Part shown: positions 36,055 to 49,266 of the stretch, piece after piece
Layout of the letters: each line of letters opens with the position of its first letter
Numbering within the stretch: position 1 is the stretch's first letter
Translations under genes and position numbers: made by a program
Assembly: GCF_029227915.1 (NCBI RefSeq)
Contig: NC_079878.1
Location: forward strand, 34,623,501 to 34,687,500
DNA from: Hydractinia symbiolongicarpus
Lineage: Eukaryota > Cnidaria > Hydrozoa > Anthoathecata > Hydractiniidae
Length of the DNA stretch: 64,000 bases
Reading direction: 5' to 3'
The notes under the pieces: generated by a model
Seen by the model: the letters and a program-made list of their open reading frames with translations, nothing else
The model's database searches: none
What the model was told of the DNA's origin: nothing

Positions 36055-39000
36055 GCTACCACAGCGCCCAGTGTAATCGCTGAGTTTCGGCAATCATGTC
36101 AAATTAAGAAGAATGTTATTTCTTGGAGTCCAATTGTCTCCTTTACCACATTTATCAGGTCACAGTCGAAAGTTAGTTCAGTTAAGTCCCACAGTCAATC
36201 GCTTCATTGTTAAAAGCGATGCAACCTAGTAATATCAAAAAATATCGCTAAATACATGTTGGTACGGGTATGTGACCCAACCGTTGTAACTCAAACGGAC
36301 TGACACCATAACAAAGTCAATGAAATGTAGTTTTTGAAACTTTCGCTATTTCTTCATCGCGCGATAACGGCTAGGATTGGTCCCACAGTAAAAAATGACT
36401 TATTAATCTAAATTTTTAAATGAAGCGCTACCACAACGCCCAGTGTAACTGCTGAGTTTCGGCAATCATGTCAAATTAAGAAGAATGTTATTTCTTGGAG
36501 TCCAATTGTCTCCTTTACCACAGTTATCAGGTCACAGTCCAAAGTTTGTTCAATTAAGTCCCACAGTCAATCGTTTCATAGTTAAAAGCGATGCAACCTA
36601 GTAATATCAGAAAAATATTGCTAAATTTATGTTGGTACGAATATGTGACCCAACCATTGAAACTCAAACGGACTGACACCATAACAAAGTCAATGAAATG
36701 TAGTTTTTAAAACTATCGCTATTTCTTCAGCTCGCGATAACGGAGAGGATTCGTCCCACATTATAGAATGACTTATTAATCTAAATTTTTATATGAAGCG
36801 CTACCACAGCGCCCAGTGTAATCGCTGAGTTCCGGCAATCATGTCAAATTAAGAAGAAGGTTATTTCATGGAGTCCAATTGTCTCCTTTACCACAGTTAT
36901 CAGGTCACAGTCCAAAGTTTGTTCAATTAAGTCCCACAGCCAATCGTTTCACTGTTAAATGCGATGCAGCCTAGTAATATCAGATAAATATCGCTAAATA
37001 CATGTTGGTACGAATACGTGACCCAACCGATGTAACTCAAACGGACTGACACCGTAAGAAAGTCTATGAAATGTAGTTTTTGAAACTTTCGCTATTTCTT
37101 CATCGCGCGATAACGGCTAGGATTGGTCCCACAGTAAAAAATGACTTATTAATCTAAATTTTTAAATGAAGCGCTACCACAACGCCCAGTGTAACCGCTG
37201 AGTTCCGGCAATTATGTCAAATTAAGAAGAATGTTATTTCTTGGAGTCCAATTTTCTCGTTTATCACATTTATCAGGTCACAGTCCAAAGTTCGTTCAAT
37301 TAAGTCCCACTGTCAATCGTTTCACTGTTAAAAGCGATGCAACCTAGTGATATCAGATAAATGTCGCTAAATTTATGTTGGTACGAATATGTGACCCAAC
37401 CATTGAAACTCAAACGGACTGACACCATAACAAAGTCAATGAAATGTAGTTTTTAAAACTATCGCTATTTCTTCAGCTCGCGATAACGGAGAGGATTCGT
37501 CCCACATTATAGAATGACTTATTAATCTAAATTTTTATATGAAGCGCTACCACAGCGCCCAGTGTAATCGCTGAGTTTCGGCAATCATGTCAAATTAAGA
37601 AGAATGTTATTTCTTGGAGTCCAATTGTCTCCTTTACCACATTTATCAGGTCACAGTCGAAAGTTAGTTCAGTTAAGTCCCACAGTCAATCGCTTCATTG
37701 TTAAAAGCGATGCAACCTAGTAATATCAAAAAATATCGCTAAATACATGTTGGTACGGGTATGTGACCCAACCGTTGTAACTCAAACGGACTGACACCGT
37801 TAGAAAGTCAATGAAATGCAGTTTTTGAAACTGTCGCTATTTCTCCAGCCCGCGATAAGGGCTAGGATTGGTCCCACAGTAAAAAATGACTTATTAATCA
37901 AAGTTTTTAAATGAAGCGCTACCACAACGCCCAGTGTAACTGCTGAGTTTCGGCAATCATGTCAAATTAAGAAGAATGTTATTTCTTGGAGTCCAATTGT
38001 CTCCTTTACCACAGTTATCAGGTCACAGTCCAAAGTTTGTTCAATTAAGTCCCACAGTCAATCGTTTCATAGTTAAAAGCGATGCAACCTAGTAATATCA
38101 GAAAAATATTGCTAAATTGATGTTGGTACGAATACGTGACCCAACCGATGTAACTCAAACGGACTGACACCGTAAGAAAGTCAATGAAATGTAGTTTTTG
38201 AAACTTTCGCTATTTCTTCATCGCGCGATAACGGCTAGGATTGGTCCCACAGTAAAAAATGACTTATTAATCTAAATTTTTAAATGAAGCGCTACCACAA
38301 CGCCCAGTGTAACTGCTGAGTTTCGGCAATCATGTCAAATTAAGAAGAATGTTATTTCTTGGAGTCCAATTGTCTCCTTTACCACATTTATCAGGTCACA
38401 GTCGAAAGTTAGTTCAGTTAAGTCCCACAGTCAATCGCTTCATTGTTAAAAGCGATGCAACCTAGTAATATCAAAAAATATCGCTAAATACATGTTGGTA
38501 CGGGTATGTGACCCAACCGTTGTAACTCAAACGGACTGACACCATAACAAAGTCAATGAAATGTAGTTTTTGAAACTTTCGCTATTTCTTCATCGCGCGA
38601 TAACGGCTAGGATTGGTCCCACAGTAAAAAATGACTTATTAATCTAAATTTTTAAATGAAGCGCTACCACAACGCCCAGTGTAACTGCTGAGTTTCGGCA
38701 ATCATGTCAAATTAAGAAGAATGTTATTTCTTGGAGTCCAATTGTCTCCTTTACCACAGTTATCAGGTCACAGTCCAAAGTTTGTTCAATTAAGTCCCAC
38801 AGTCAATCGTTTCATAGTTAAAAGCGATGCAACCTAGTAATATCAGAAAAATATTGCTAAATTTATGTTGGTACGAATATGTGACCCAACCATTGAAACT
38901 CAAACGGACTGACACCATAACAAAGTCAATGAAATGTAGTTTTTAAAACTATCGCTATTTCTTCAGCTCGCGATAACGGAGAGGATTCGTCCCACATTAT

Positions 39001-39780
39001 AGAATGACTTATTAATCTAAATTTTTATATGAAGCGCTACCACAGCGCCCAGTGTAATCGCTGAGTTTCGGCAATCATGTCAAATTAAGAAGAATGTTAT
39101 TTCTTGGAGTCCAATTGTCTCCTTTACCACATTTATCAGGTCACAGTCGAAAGTTAGTTCAGTTAAGTCCCACAGTCAATCGCTTCATTGTTAAAAGCGA
39201 TGCAACCTAGTAATATCAAAAAATATCGCTAAATACATGTTGGTACGGGTATGTGACCCAACCGTTGTAACTCAAACGGACTGACACCATAACAAAGTCA
39301 ATGAAATGTAGTTTTTGAAACTTTCGCTATTTCTTCATCGCGCGATAACGGCTAGGATTGGTCCCACAGTAAAAAATGACTTATTAATCTAAATTTTTAA
39401 ATGAAGCGCTACCACAACGCCCAGTGTAACTGCTGAGTTTCGGCAATCATGTCAAATTAAGAAGAATGTTATTTCTTGGAGTCCAATTGTCTCCTTTACC
39501 ACAGTTATCAGGTCACAGTCCAAAGTTTGTTCAATTAAGTCCCACAGTCAATCGTTTCATAGTTAAAAGCGATGCAACCTAGTAATATCAGAAAAATATT
39601 GCTAAATTTATGTTGGTACGAATATGTGACCCAACCATTGAAACTCAAACGGACTGACACCATAACAAAGTCAATGAAATGCAGTTTTTGAAACTGTCGC
39701 TATTTCTTCAGCCCGCGATAAGGGCTAGGATTGGTCCCACAGTAAAAAATGACTTATTAATCTAAGTTTTTAAATGAAGC
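36055..39780. repeat. Decamer HOR, copy 1 (3,726 bp)
   Basis: Ten monomers whose rare variants all reappear 3,726 bp downstream: gcaattatgtc (37209), cctagtgatatc (37343), ttctccagcc (37841) and gctaaattgatg (38111). Order: B with C-like tail, A, B/C, Q, B, A/C, A/B with C-like tail, A, B with C-like tail, A/B. This is the longest unit in the window. Confidence 0.92.
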
Positions 39781-42700
39781 GCTACTACAGCGCCCAGTGT
39801 AATCGCTGAGTTTCGGCAATCATGTCAAATTAAGAAGAATGTTATTTCTTGGAGTCCAATTGTCTCCTTTACCACATTTATCAGGTCACAGTCGAAAGTT
39901 AGTTCAGTTAAGTCCCACAGTCAATCGCTTCATTGTTAAAAGCGATGCAACCTAGTAATATCAAAAAATATCGCTAAATACATGTTGGTACAGGTATGTG
40001 ACCCAACCGTTGTAACTCAAACGGACTGACACCATAACAAAGTCAATGAAATGTAGTTTTTGAAACTTTCGCTATTTCTTCATCGCGCGATAACGGCTAG
40101 GATTGGTCCCACAGTAAAAAATGACTTATTAATCTAAATTTTTAAATGAAGCGCTACCACAACGCCCAGTGTAACTGCTGAGTTTCGGCAATCATGTCAA
40201 ATTAAGAAGAATGTTATTTCTTGGAGTCCAATTGTCTCCTTTACCACAGTTATCAGGTCACAGTCCAAAGTTTGTTCAATTAAGTCCCACAGTCAATCGT
40301 TTCATAGTTAAAAGCGATGCAACCTAGTAATATCAGAAAAATATTGCTAAATTTATGTTGGTACGAATATGTGACCCAACCATTGAAACTCAAACGGACT
40401 GACACCATAACAAAGTCAATGAAATGTAGTTTTTAAAACTATCGCTATTTCTTCAGCTCGCGATAACGGAGAGGATTCGTCCCACATTATAGAATGACTT
40501 ATTAATCTAAATTTTTATATGAAGCGCTACCACAGCGCCCAGTGTAATCGCTGAGTTCCGGCAATCATGTCAAATTAAGAAGAAGGTTATTTCATGGAGT
40601 CCAATTGTCTCCTTTACCACAGTTATCAGGTCACAGTCCAAAGTTTGTTCAATTAAGTCCCACAGCCAATCGTTTCACTGTTAAATGCGATGCAGCCTAG
40701 TAATATCAGATAAATATCGCTAAATACATGTTGGTACGAATACGTGACCCAACCGATGTAACTCAAACGGACTGACACCGTAAGAAAGTCTATGAAATGT
40801 AGTTTTTGAAACTTTCGCTATTTCTTCATCGCGCGATAACGGCTAGGATTGGTCCCACAGTAAAAAATGACTTATTAATCTAAATTTTTAAATGAAGCGC
40901 TACCACAACGCCCAGTGTAACCGCTGAGTTCCGGCAATTATGTCAAATTAAGAAGAATGTTATTTCTTGGAGTCCAATTTTCTCGTTTATCACATTTATC
41001 AGGTCACAGTCCAAAGTTCGTTCAATTAAGTCCCACTGTCAATCGTTTCACTGTTAAAAGCGATGCAACCTAGTGATATCAGATAAATGTCGCTAAATTT
41101 ATGTTGGTACGAATATGTGACCCAACCATTGAAACTCAAACGGACTGACACCATAACAAAGTCAATGAAATGTAGTTTTTAAAACTATCGCTATTTCTTC
41201 AGCTCGCGATAACGGAGAGGATTCGTCCCACATTATAGAATGACTTATTAATCTAAATTTTTATATGAAGCGCTACCACAGCGCCCAGTGTAATCGCTGA
41301 GTTTCGGCAATCATGTCAAATTAAGAAGAATGTTATTTCTTGGAGTCCAATTGTCTCCTTTACCACATTTATCAGGTCACAGTCGAAAGTTAGTTCAGTT
41401 AAGTCCCACAGTCAATCGCTTCATTGTTAAAAGCGATGCAACCTAGTAATATCAAAAAATATCGCTAAATACATGTTGGTACGGGTATGTGACCCAACCG
41501 TTGTAACTCAAACGGACTGACACCGTTAGAAAGTCAATGAAATGCAGTTTTTGAAACTGTCGCTATTTCTCCAGCCCGCGATAAGGGCTAGGATTGGTCC
41601 CACAGTAAAAAATGACTTATTAATCAAAGTTTTTAAATGAAGCGCTACCACAACGCCCAGTGTAACTGCTGAGTTTCGGCAATCATGTCAAATTAAGAAG
41701 AATGTTATTTCTTGGAGTCCAATTGTCTCCTTTACCACAGTTATCAGGTCACAGTCCAAAGTTTGTTCAATTAAGTCCCACAGTCAATCGTTTCATAGTT
41801 AAAAGCGATGCAACCTAGTAATATCAGAAAAATATTGCTAAATTGATGTTGGTACGAATACGTGACCCAACCGATGTAACTCAAACGGACTGACACCGTA
41901 AGAAAGTCAATGAAATGTAGTTTTTGAAACTTTCGCTATTTCTTCATCGCGCGATAACGGCTAGGATTGGTCCCACAGTAAAAAATGACTTATTAATCTA
42001 AATTTTTAAATGAAGCGCTACCACAACGCCCAGTGTAACTGCTGAGTTTCGGCAATCATGTCAAATTAAGAAGAATGTTATTTCTTGGAGTCCAATTGTC
42101 TCCTTTACCACATTTATCAGGTCACAGTCGAAAGTTAGTTCAGTTAAGTCCCACAGTCAATCGCTTCATTGTTAAAAGCGATGCAACCTAGTAATATCAA
42201 AAAATATCGCTAAATACATGTTGGTACGGGTATGTGACCCAACCGTTGTAACTCAAACGGACTGACACCATAACAAAGTCAATGAAATGTAGTTTTTGAA
42301 ACTTTCGCTATTTCTTCATCGCGCGATAACGGCTAGGATTGGTCCCACAGTAAAAAATGACTTATTAATCTAAATTTTTAAATGAAGCGCTACCACAACG
42401 CCCAGTGTAACTGCTGAGTTTCGGCAATCATGTCAAATTAAGAAGAATGTTATTTCTTGGAGTCCAATTGTCTCCTTTACCACAGTTATCAGGTCACAGT
42501 CCAAAGTTTGTTCAATTAAGTCCCACAGTCAATCGTTTCATAGTTAAAAGCGATGCAACCTAGTAATATCAGAAAAATATTGCTAAATTTATGTTGGTAC
42601 GAATATGTGACCCAACCATTGAAACTCAAACGGACTGACACCATAACAAAGTCAATGAAATGTAGTTTTTAAAACTATCGCTATTTCTTCAGCTCGCGAT

Positions 42701-43506
42701 AACGGAGAGGATTCGTCCCACATTATAGAATGACTTATTAATCTAAATTTTTATATGAAGCGCTACCACAGCGCCCAGTGTAATCGCTGAGTTTCGGCAA
42801 TCATGTCAAATTAAGAAGAATGTTATTTCTTGGAGTCCAATTGTCTCCTTTACCACATTTATCAGGTCACAGTCGAAAGTTAGTTCAGTTAAGTCCCACA
42901 GTCAATCGCTTCATTGTTAAAAGCGATGCAACCTAGTAATATCAAAAAATATCGCTAAATACATGTTGGTACGGGTATGTGACCCAACCGTTGTAACTCA
43001 AACGGACTGACACCATAACAAAGTCAATGAAATGTAGTTTTTGAAACTTTCGCTATTTCTTCATCGCGCGATAACGGCTAGGATTGGTCCCACAGTAAAA
43101 AATGACTTATTAATCTAAATTTTTAAATGAAGCGCTACCACAACGCCCAGTGTAACTGCTGAGTTTCGGCAATCATGTCAAATTAAGAAGAATGTTATTT
43201 CTTGGAGTCCAATTGTCTCCTTTACCACAGTTATCAGGTCACAGTCCAAAGTTTGTTCAATTAAGTCCCACAGTCAATCGTTTCATAGTTAAAAGCGATG
43301 CAACCTAGTAATATCAGAAAAATATTGCTAAATTTATGTTGGTACGAATATGTGACCCAACCATTGAAACTCAAACGGACTGACACCATAACAAAGTCAA
43401 TGAAATGCAGTTTTTGAAACTGTCGCTATTTCTTCAGCCCGCGATAAGGGCTAGGATTGGTCCCACAGTAAAAAATGACTTATTAATCTAAGTTTTTAAA
43501 TGAAGC
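39781..43506. repeat. Decamer HOR, copy 2 (3,726 bp)
   Basis: Second copy with all four rare variants at exactly 3,726-bp offset, and gctactacag at 39781 repeated at 43507. In the parts I compared the only clear difference is caggtatg near 39991 against cgggtatg. After 43520 the match ends (gtaattgctgag instead of gtaatcgctgag), so only two copies are present. Confidence 0.92.
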
Positions 43507-43790
43507 GCTACTACAGCGCCCAGTGTAATTGCTGAGTTCCGGCAATCATGTCAAATTAAGAAGAAGGTTATTTCATGGAGTCCAATTGTCTCCTTTACCA
43601 CAGTTATCAGGTCACAGTCCAAAGTTTGTTCAATTAAGTCCCACAGCCAATCGTTTCACTGTTAAATGCGATGCAGCCTAGTAATATCAGATAAATATCG
43701 CTAAATACATGTTGGTACGAATACGTGACGCAACCGATGTAACTCAAACGGACTGACACCGTAAGAAAGTCTATGAAATGTAGTTTTTGA

Positions 43791-45371
43791 AACTGTCGCT
43801 ATTTTTTCAGCGCGCGATAACGGCTAGGATTGGTCCCACAGTAAAAAATGACTTATTAATCTAAGTTTTTAAATGAAGCGCTACCACAGCGCCCAGTGTA
43901 ATTGCTGAGTTCCGGCAATCATGTCAAATTAAGAAGAAGGTTATTTCATGGAGTCCAATTGTCTGCTTTACCACATTTATCAGGTCACAGTCCAAAGTTT
44001 GTTGAATTAAGTCCCACAGTCAATCGTTTCATAGTTTAAAGCGATGCAACCTAGTAATATCAGAAAAATATCGCTAAATACATGTTGGTACGGGTATGTG
44101 ACCCAACCGTTGTAACTCAAACGGACTGACACCGTTAGAAAGTCAATGAAATGCAGTTTTTGAAACTGTCGCTATTTCTTCAGCCCGCGATAAGGGCTAG
44201 GATTGGTCCCACAGTAAAAAATGACTTATTAATCTAAGTTTTTAAATGAAGCGCTACCACAGCGCCCAGTGTAATCGCTGAGTTTCGGCAATCATGTCAA
44301 ATTAAGAAGAATGTTATTTCTTGGAGTCAACTTGTCTCACTTATAACATTTATAAGGTCTCAATCCAAAATCATTTCAATTTAGTCCCACAGTCAATAGT
44401 TTCACTGTTAAAAGCGATGCAACCTAGTAATATGAGAAAAATATCGCTAAATACATGTTGGTACGAATACGTGACCCAACCGTTGTAACTCAAACGGACT
44501 GACACCGTAAGAAAGTCTATGAAATGTAGTTTTTGAAACTGTCGCTATTTCTTCAGCGCGCGATAACGGCTAGGATTGGTCCCACAGTAAAAAATGACTT
44601 ATTAATCTAAGTTTTTAAATGAAGCGCTACCACAGCGCCCAGTGTAATTGCTGAGTTCCGGCAATCATGTCAAATTAAGAAGAAGGTTATTTCATGGAGT
44701 CCAATTGTCTGCTTTACCACATTTATCAGGTCACAGTCCAAAGTTTGTTGAATTAAGTCCCACAGTCAATCGTTTCATAGTTTAAAGCGATGCAACCTAG
44801 TAATATCAGAAAAATATTGCTTAATACATGTTGGTACGAATATGTGACACAACTGTTGTAACTGAAACGGACTGACACCGTTAGAAAGTCAATGAAATGT
44901 AGTTTTTGAAACTGTTGCTTTTTTTTCAGCGCGCGATAACGGCTAGGATTGGTCCCACAGTAAAAAATGACTTACTAATCTCACTTTTTCAATGAAGCGC
45001 TACCACAGCGCCCAGTGTAATCGCTGAGTTCCGGCAATCATGTCAAAATAAGAAGAATGTTATTTCTTGGAGTCCAATTTTCTCGTTTATCACATTTATC
45101 AGGTCACAGTCCAAAGTTCGTTCAATTAAGTCCCACAGTCAATCGTTTCACTGTTAAAAGCGATGCAACCTAGTAATATCAGATAAATGTCGCTAAATAC
45201 ATGTTGGTACGAATATGTGACCCAGCCGTTGAGACTCAAACGGACTGACACCGTAACAAAGTCAATGAAATGTAGTTTTAAAAACTATCGCTATTTCTTA
45301 TGCTCGCGATAACGGAGAGGATTCGTCCCACATTATAGAATGACTTATTAATCTAAATTTTTATATGAAGC
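43791..45371. repeat. Right flank transition monomers
   Basis: The flank forms of C return: gtctgctttacc at about 43963 and 44708, and catagtttaaagcg at 44032 and 44777. P (about 44797) and a Q-like monomer with gtgacccagccgttgagac (45216) follow. A T6 tract in ctattttttcagcgcg (43799) marks the switch. A monomer with gtagttttaaaaactatc and cttatgctcgcg near 45275-45305 carries private changes. Confidence 0.8.
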
Positions 45372-46488
45372 GCTACCACAGCGCCCAGTGTAATCGCTGA
45401 GTTTCGGCAATCATGTCAAATTAAGAAGAATGTTATTTCTTGGAGTCAACTTGTCTCACTTATAACATTTATAAGGTCTCAATCCAAAATCATTTCAATT
45501 TAGTCCCACAGTCAATAGTTTCACTGTTAAAAGCGATGCAACCTAGTAATATGAGAAAAATATCGCTAAAGACATGTTGGTACGAATACGTGACGCAACC
45601 GTTGTAACTTAAACGGACTGACACCGTAAGAATGTCAATGAAATGTAGTTTTTGAAACTGTCGCTATTTCTTCAGCGCGCGATATCGGCTAGGATTGATC
45701 CCACAGTAAAAAATGACTTATTAATCTAAATTTTTAAATAAAGGGCTACCACAGCGCCCAGTGTAATCGCTGAGTTTCGGCAATCACGTCAAATTAAAAA
45801 GAATGTTATTTCTTTGAGTCCAATTGTCTTTTTACCACATTTATCAGGTCACATTCCAAAGTTTGTTCAATTAAGTCCCACAGTCAATCGTTTCATAGTT
45901 AAAAGCGATGCAACCTAGTAATATCAGAAAAATATTGCTTAATACATGTTGGTACGAATATGTGACACAACTGTTGTAACTGAAACGGACTGACACCGTT
46001 AGAAAGTCAATGAAATGTAGTTTTTGAAACTGTTGCTTTTTTTCAGCGCGCGATAACGGCTAGGATTTGTCCCACAGTAAAAAATGACTTATTAATCTCA
46101 CTTTTTCAATGAAGCGCTACCACAGCGCCCAGTGTAATCGCTGAGTTTCGGCAATCATGTCAAAATAAGAAGAATGTTATTTCTTGGAGTCCAATTTTCT
46201 CGTTTATCACATTTATCAGGTCTCAATCCAAAATCAGTTTAATTTAGTCCCACTGTCAATCGTTTCACTGTTAAAAGCGATGCAACCTAGTAAAATCAGA
46301 TAAATGTCGCTAAATACATGTTGGTACGAATATGTGACCCAGCCGTTGAGACTCAAACGGACTGACACCGTAACAAAGTCAATGAAATGTAGTTTTTAAA
46401 ACTATCGCTATTTCTTCAGCTCGCGATAACGGAGAGGATTCGTCCCACATTATAGAATGACTTATTAATCTAAATTTTTATATGAAGC
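45372..46488. repeat. Right flank trimer, copy 1 (1,117 bp)
   Basis: Private variants gctaaagacatg (about 45566), gtaacttaaacgg, aagaatgtcaatg and aggattgatccc (45691) recur 1,117 bp later. The unit is a monomer of the gatatcggctagg class, then P, then a Q-like monomer with gtgacccagccg. A chimeric aggtctcaatccaaaatcag occurs near 46218. Confidence 0.88.
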
Positions 46489-47605
46489 GCTACCACAGCG
46501 CCCAGTGTAATCGCTGAGTTTCGGCAATCATGTCAAATTAAGAAGAATGTTATTTCTTGGAGTCAACTTGTCTCACTTATAACATTTATAAGGTCTCAAT
46601 CCAAAATCATTTCAATTTAGTCCCACAGTCAATAGTTTCACTGTTAAAAGCGATGCAACCTAGTAATATGAGAAAAATATCGCTAAAGACATGTTGGTAC
46701 GAATACGTGACGCAACCGTTGTAACTTAAACGGACTGACACCGTAAGAATGTCAATGAAATGTAGTTTTTGAAACTGTCGCTATTTCTTCAGCGCGCGAT
46801 ATCGGCTAGGATTGATCCCACAGTAAAAAATGACTTATTAATCTAAATTTTTAAATAAAGGGCTACCACAGCGCCCAGTGTAATCGCTGAGTTTCGGCAA
46901 TCACGTCAAATTAAAAAGAATGTTATTTCTTTGAGTCCAATTGTCTTTTTACCACATTTATCAGGTCACATTCCAAAGTTTGTTCAATTAAGTCCCACAG
47001 TCAATCGTTTCATAGTTAAAAGCGATGCAACCTAGTAATATCAGAAAAATATTGCTTAATACATGTTGGTACGAATATGTGACACAACTGTTGTAACTGA
47101 AACGGACTGACACCGTTAGAAAGTCAATGAAATGTAGTTTTTGAAACTGTTGCTTTTTTTCAGCGCGCGATAACGGCTAGGATTTGTCCCACAGTAAAAA
47201 ATGACTTATTAATCTCACTTTTTCAATGAAGCGCTACCACAGCGCCCAGTGTAATCGCTGAGTTTCGGCAATCATGTCAAAATAAGAAGAATGTTATTTC
47301 TTGGAGTCCAATTTTCTCGTTTATCACATTTATCAGGTCACAATCCAAAATCAGTTTAATTTAGTCCCACTGTCAATCGTTTCACTGTTAAAAGCGATGC
47401 AACCTAGTAATATCAGATAAATGTCGCTAAATACATGTTGGTACGAATATGTGACCCAGCCGTTGAGACTCAAACGGACTGACACCGTAACAAAGTCAAT
47501 GAAATGTAGTTTTTAAAACTATCGCTATTTCTTCAGCTCGCGATAACGGAGAGGATTCGTCCCACATTATAGAATGACTTATTAATCTAAATTTTTATAT
47601 GAAGC
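46489..47605. repeat. Right flank trimer, copy 2 (1,117 bp)
   Basis: Matches 45372-46488 with the same private variants (gacatg at 46688, aggattgatccc at 46808). It differs at aggtcacaatccaaaatc (about 47336) against aggtctcaatcc, and at tagtaatatc against tagtaaaatc. The series continues to the right without the gctaaagacatg variants. Confidence 0.88.
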
Positions 47606-47776
47606 GCTACCACAGCGCCCAGTGTAATCGCTGAGTTTCGGCAATCATGTCAAATTAAGAAGAATGTTATTTCTTGGAGTCAACTTGTCTCACTTATAAC
47701 ATTTATAAGGTCTCAATCCAAAATCATTTCAATTTAGTCCCACAGTCAATAGTTTCACTGTTAAAAGCGATGCAAC

Positions 47777-48521
47777 CTAGTAATATGAGAAAAATATCGC
47801 TAAATACATGTTGGTACGAATACGTGACCCAACCGTTGTAACTCAAACGGACTGACACCGTAAGAAAGTCAATGAAATGTAGTTTTTGAAACTGTCGCTA
47901 TTTCTTCAGCGCGCGATATCGGCTAGGATTGGTCTCACAGTAAAAAATGACTTATTAATCTAAATTTTTAAATAAAGGGCTACCACAGCGCCCAGTGTAA
48001 TCGCTGAGTTTCGGCAATCACGTCAAATTAAAAAGAATGTTATTTCTTTGAGTCCAATTGTCTTTTTACCACATTTATCAGGTCACATTCCAAAGTTTGT
48101 TCAATTAAGTCCCACAGTCAATCGTTTCATAGTTAAAAGCGATGCAACCTAGTAATATCAGAAAAATATTGCTTAATACATGTTGGTACGAATATGTGAC
48201 ACAACTGTTGTAACTGAAACGGACTGACACCGTTAGAAAGTCAATGAAATGTGGTTTTTGAAACTGTTGCTTTTTTTTCAGCGCGCGATAACGGCTAGGA
48301 TTTGTCCCACAGTAAAAAATGACTTATTAATCTCACTTCTTCAATGAAGCGCTACCACAGCGCCCAGTGTAATCGCTGAGTTTCGGCAATCATGTCAAAT
48401 TAAGAAGAATGTTATTTCTTGGAGTCAACTTGTCTCACTTATAACATTTATAAGGTCTCAATCCAAAATCAGTTTAATTTAGTCCCACTGTCAATCGTTT
48501 CACTGTTAAAAGCGATGCAAC
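47777..48521. repeat. Right flank dimer, copy 1 (745 bp)
   Basis: A gatatcggctagg-class monomer followed by a P monomer. Private markers ggtctcacag (47931) and gtggtttttgaaac (48251) recur 745 bp later. A private aatctcacttcttc near 48331 distinguishes this copy from the next. Confidence 0.88.
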
Positions 48522-49266
48522 CTAGTAATATGAGAAAAATATCGCTAAATACATGTTGGTACGAATACGTGACCCAACCGTTGTAACTCAAACGGACTGA
48601 CACCGTAAGAAAGTCAATGAAATGTAGTTTTTGAAACTGTCGCTATTTCTTCAGCGCGCGATATCGGCTAGGATTGGTCTCACAGTAAAAAATGACTTAT
48701 TAATCTAAATTTTTAAATAAAGGGCTACCACAGCGCCCAGTGTAATCGCTGAGTTTCGGCAATCACGTCAAATTAAAAAGAATGTTATTTCTTTGAGTCC
48801 AATTGTCTTTTTACCACATTTATCAGGTCACATTCCAAAGTTTGTTCAATTAAGTCCCACAGTCAATCGTTTCATAGTTAAAAGCGATGCAACCTAGTAA
48901 TATCAGAAAAATATTGCTTAATACATGTTGGTACGAATATGTGACACAACTGTTGTAACTGAAACGGACTGACACCGTTAGAAAGTCAATGAAATGTGGT
49001 TTTTGAAACTGTTGCTTTTTTTTCAGCGCGCGATAACGGCTAGGATTTGTCCCACAGTAAAAAATGACTTATTAATCTCACTTTTTCAATGAAGCGCTAC
49101 CACAGCGCCCAGTGTAATCGCTGAGTTTCGGCAATCATGTCAAATTAAGAAGAATGTTATTTCTTGGAGTCAACTTGTCTCACTTATAACATTTATAAGG
49201 TCTCAATCCAAAATCAGTTTAATTTAGTCCCACTGTCAATCGTTTCACTGTTAAAAGCGATGCAAC
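48522..49266. repeat. Right flank dimer, copy 2 (745 bp)
   Basis: Second copy, with ggtctcacag at 48676 and gtggtttttgaaac at 48996. Homology to copy 1 stops shortly after 49300, where an X monomer (gtgaccccaccattg) begins instead. Confidence 0.88.

Larger units (their letters stand above)
16305..43790. repeat. Homogenised core of A, B and C monomers
   Basis: About 74 monomers of three very uniform types plus chimeras; X and the P form ttgcttaatac are absent. Order read: A, B, C, Q, B, C (16305-18540); two A-B-C-C units; two A-B/C units; A, B, C, Q, B, A/C, A, B/C (23015-25995); two A-B-A/B-C units; A, B, A/C, A, B, A/B, C, A/B-front B (28976-31955); two A/B-C units; two A/C-A-B units; A (35682-36054); two ten-monomer units to 43506; then a C-like monomer. 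The basic theme is A-B-C (1,117-1,118 bp), reshuffled by unequal exchange. The boundary to the right flank is where gaaactgtcgc and cagcgcgcg tails return, near 43790. Confidence 0.85.

Noticed and set aside
18541-43506. Near-identical core units as pure assembly artefacts
   Set aside because: Each duplicate block carries different private variants and crossover joints, which a simple collapse or repeat-walk error would not create. The two-copy blocks still deserve read-depth confirmation.
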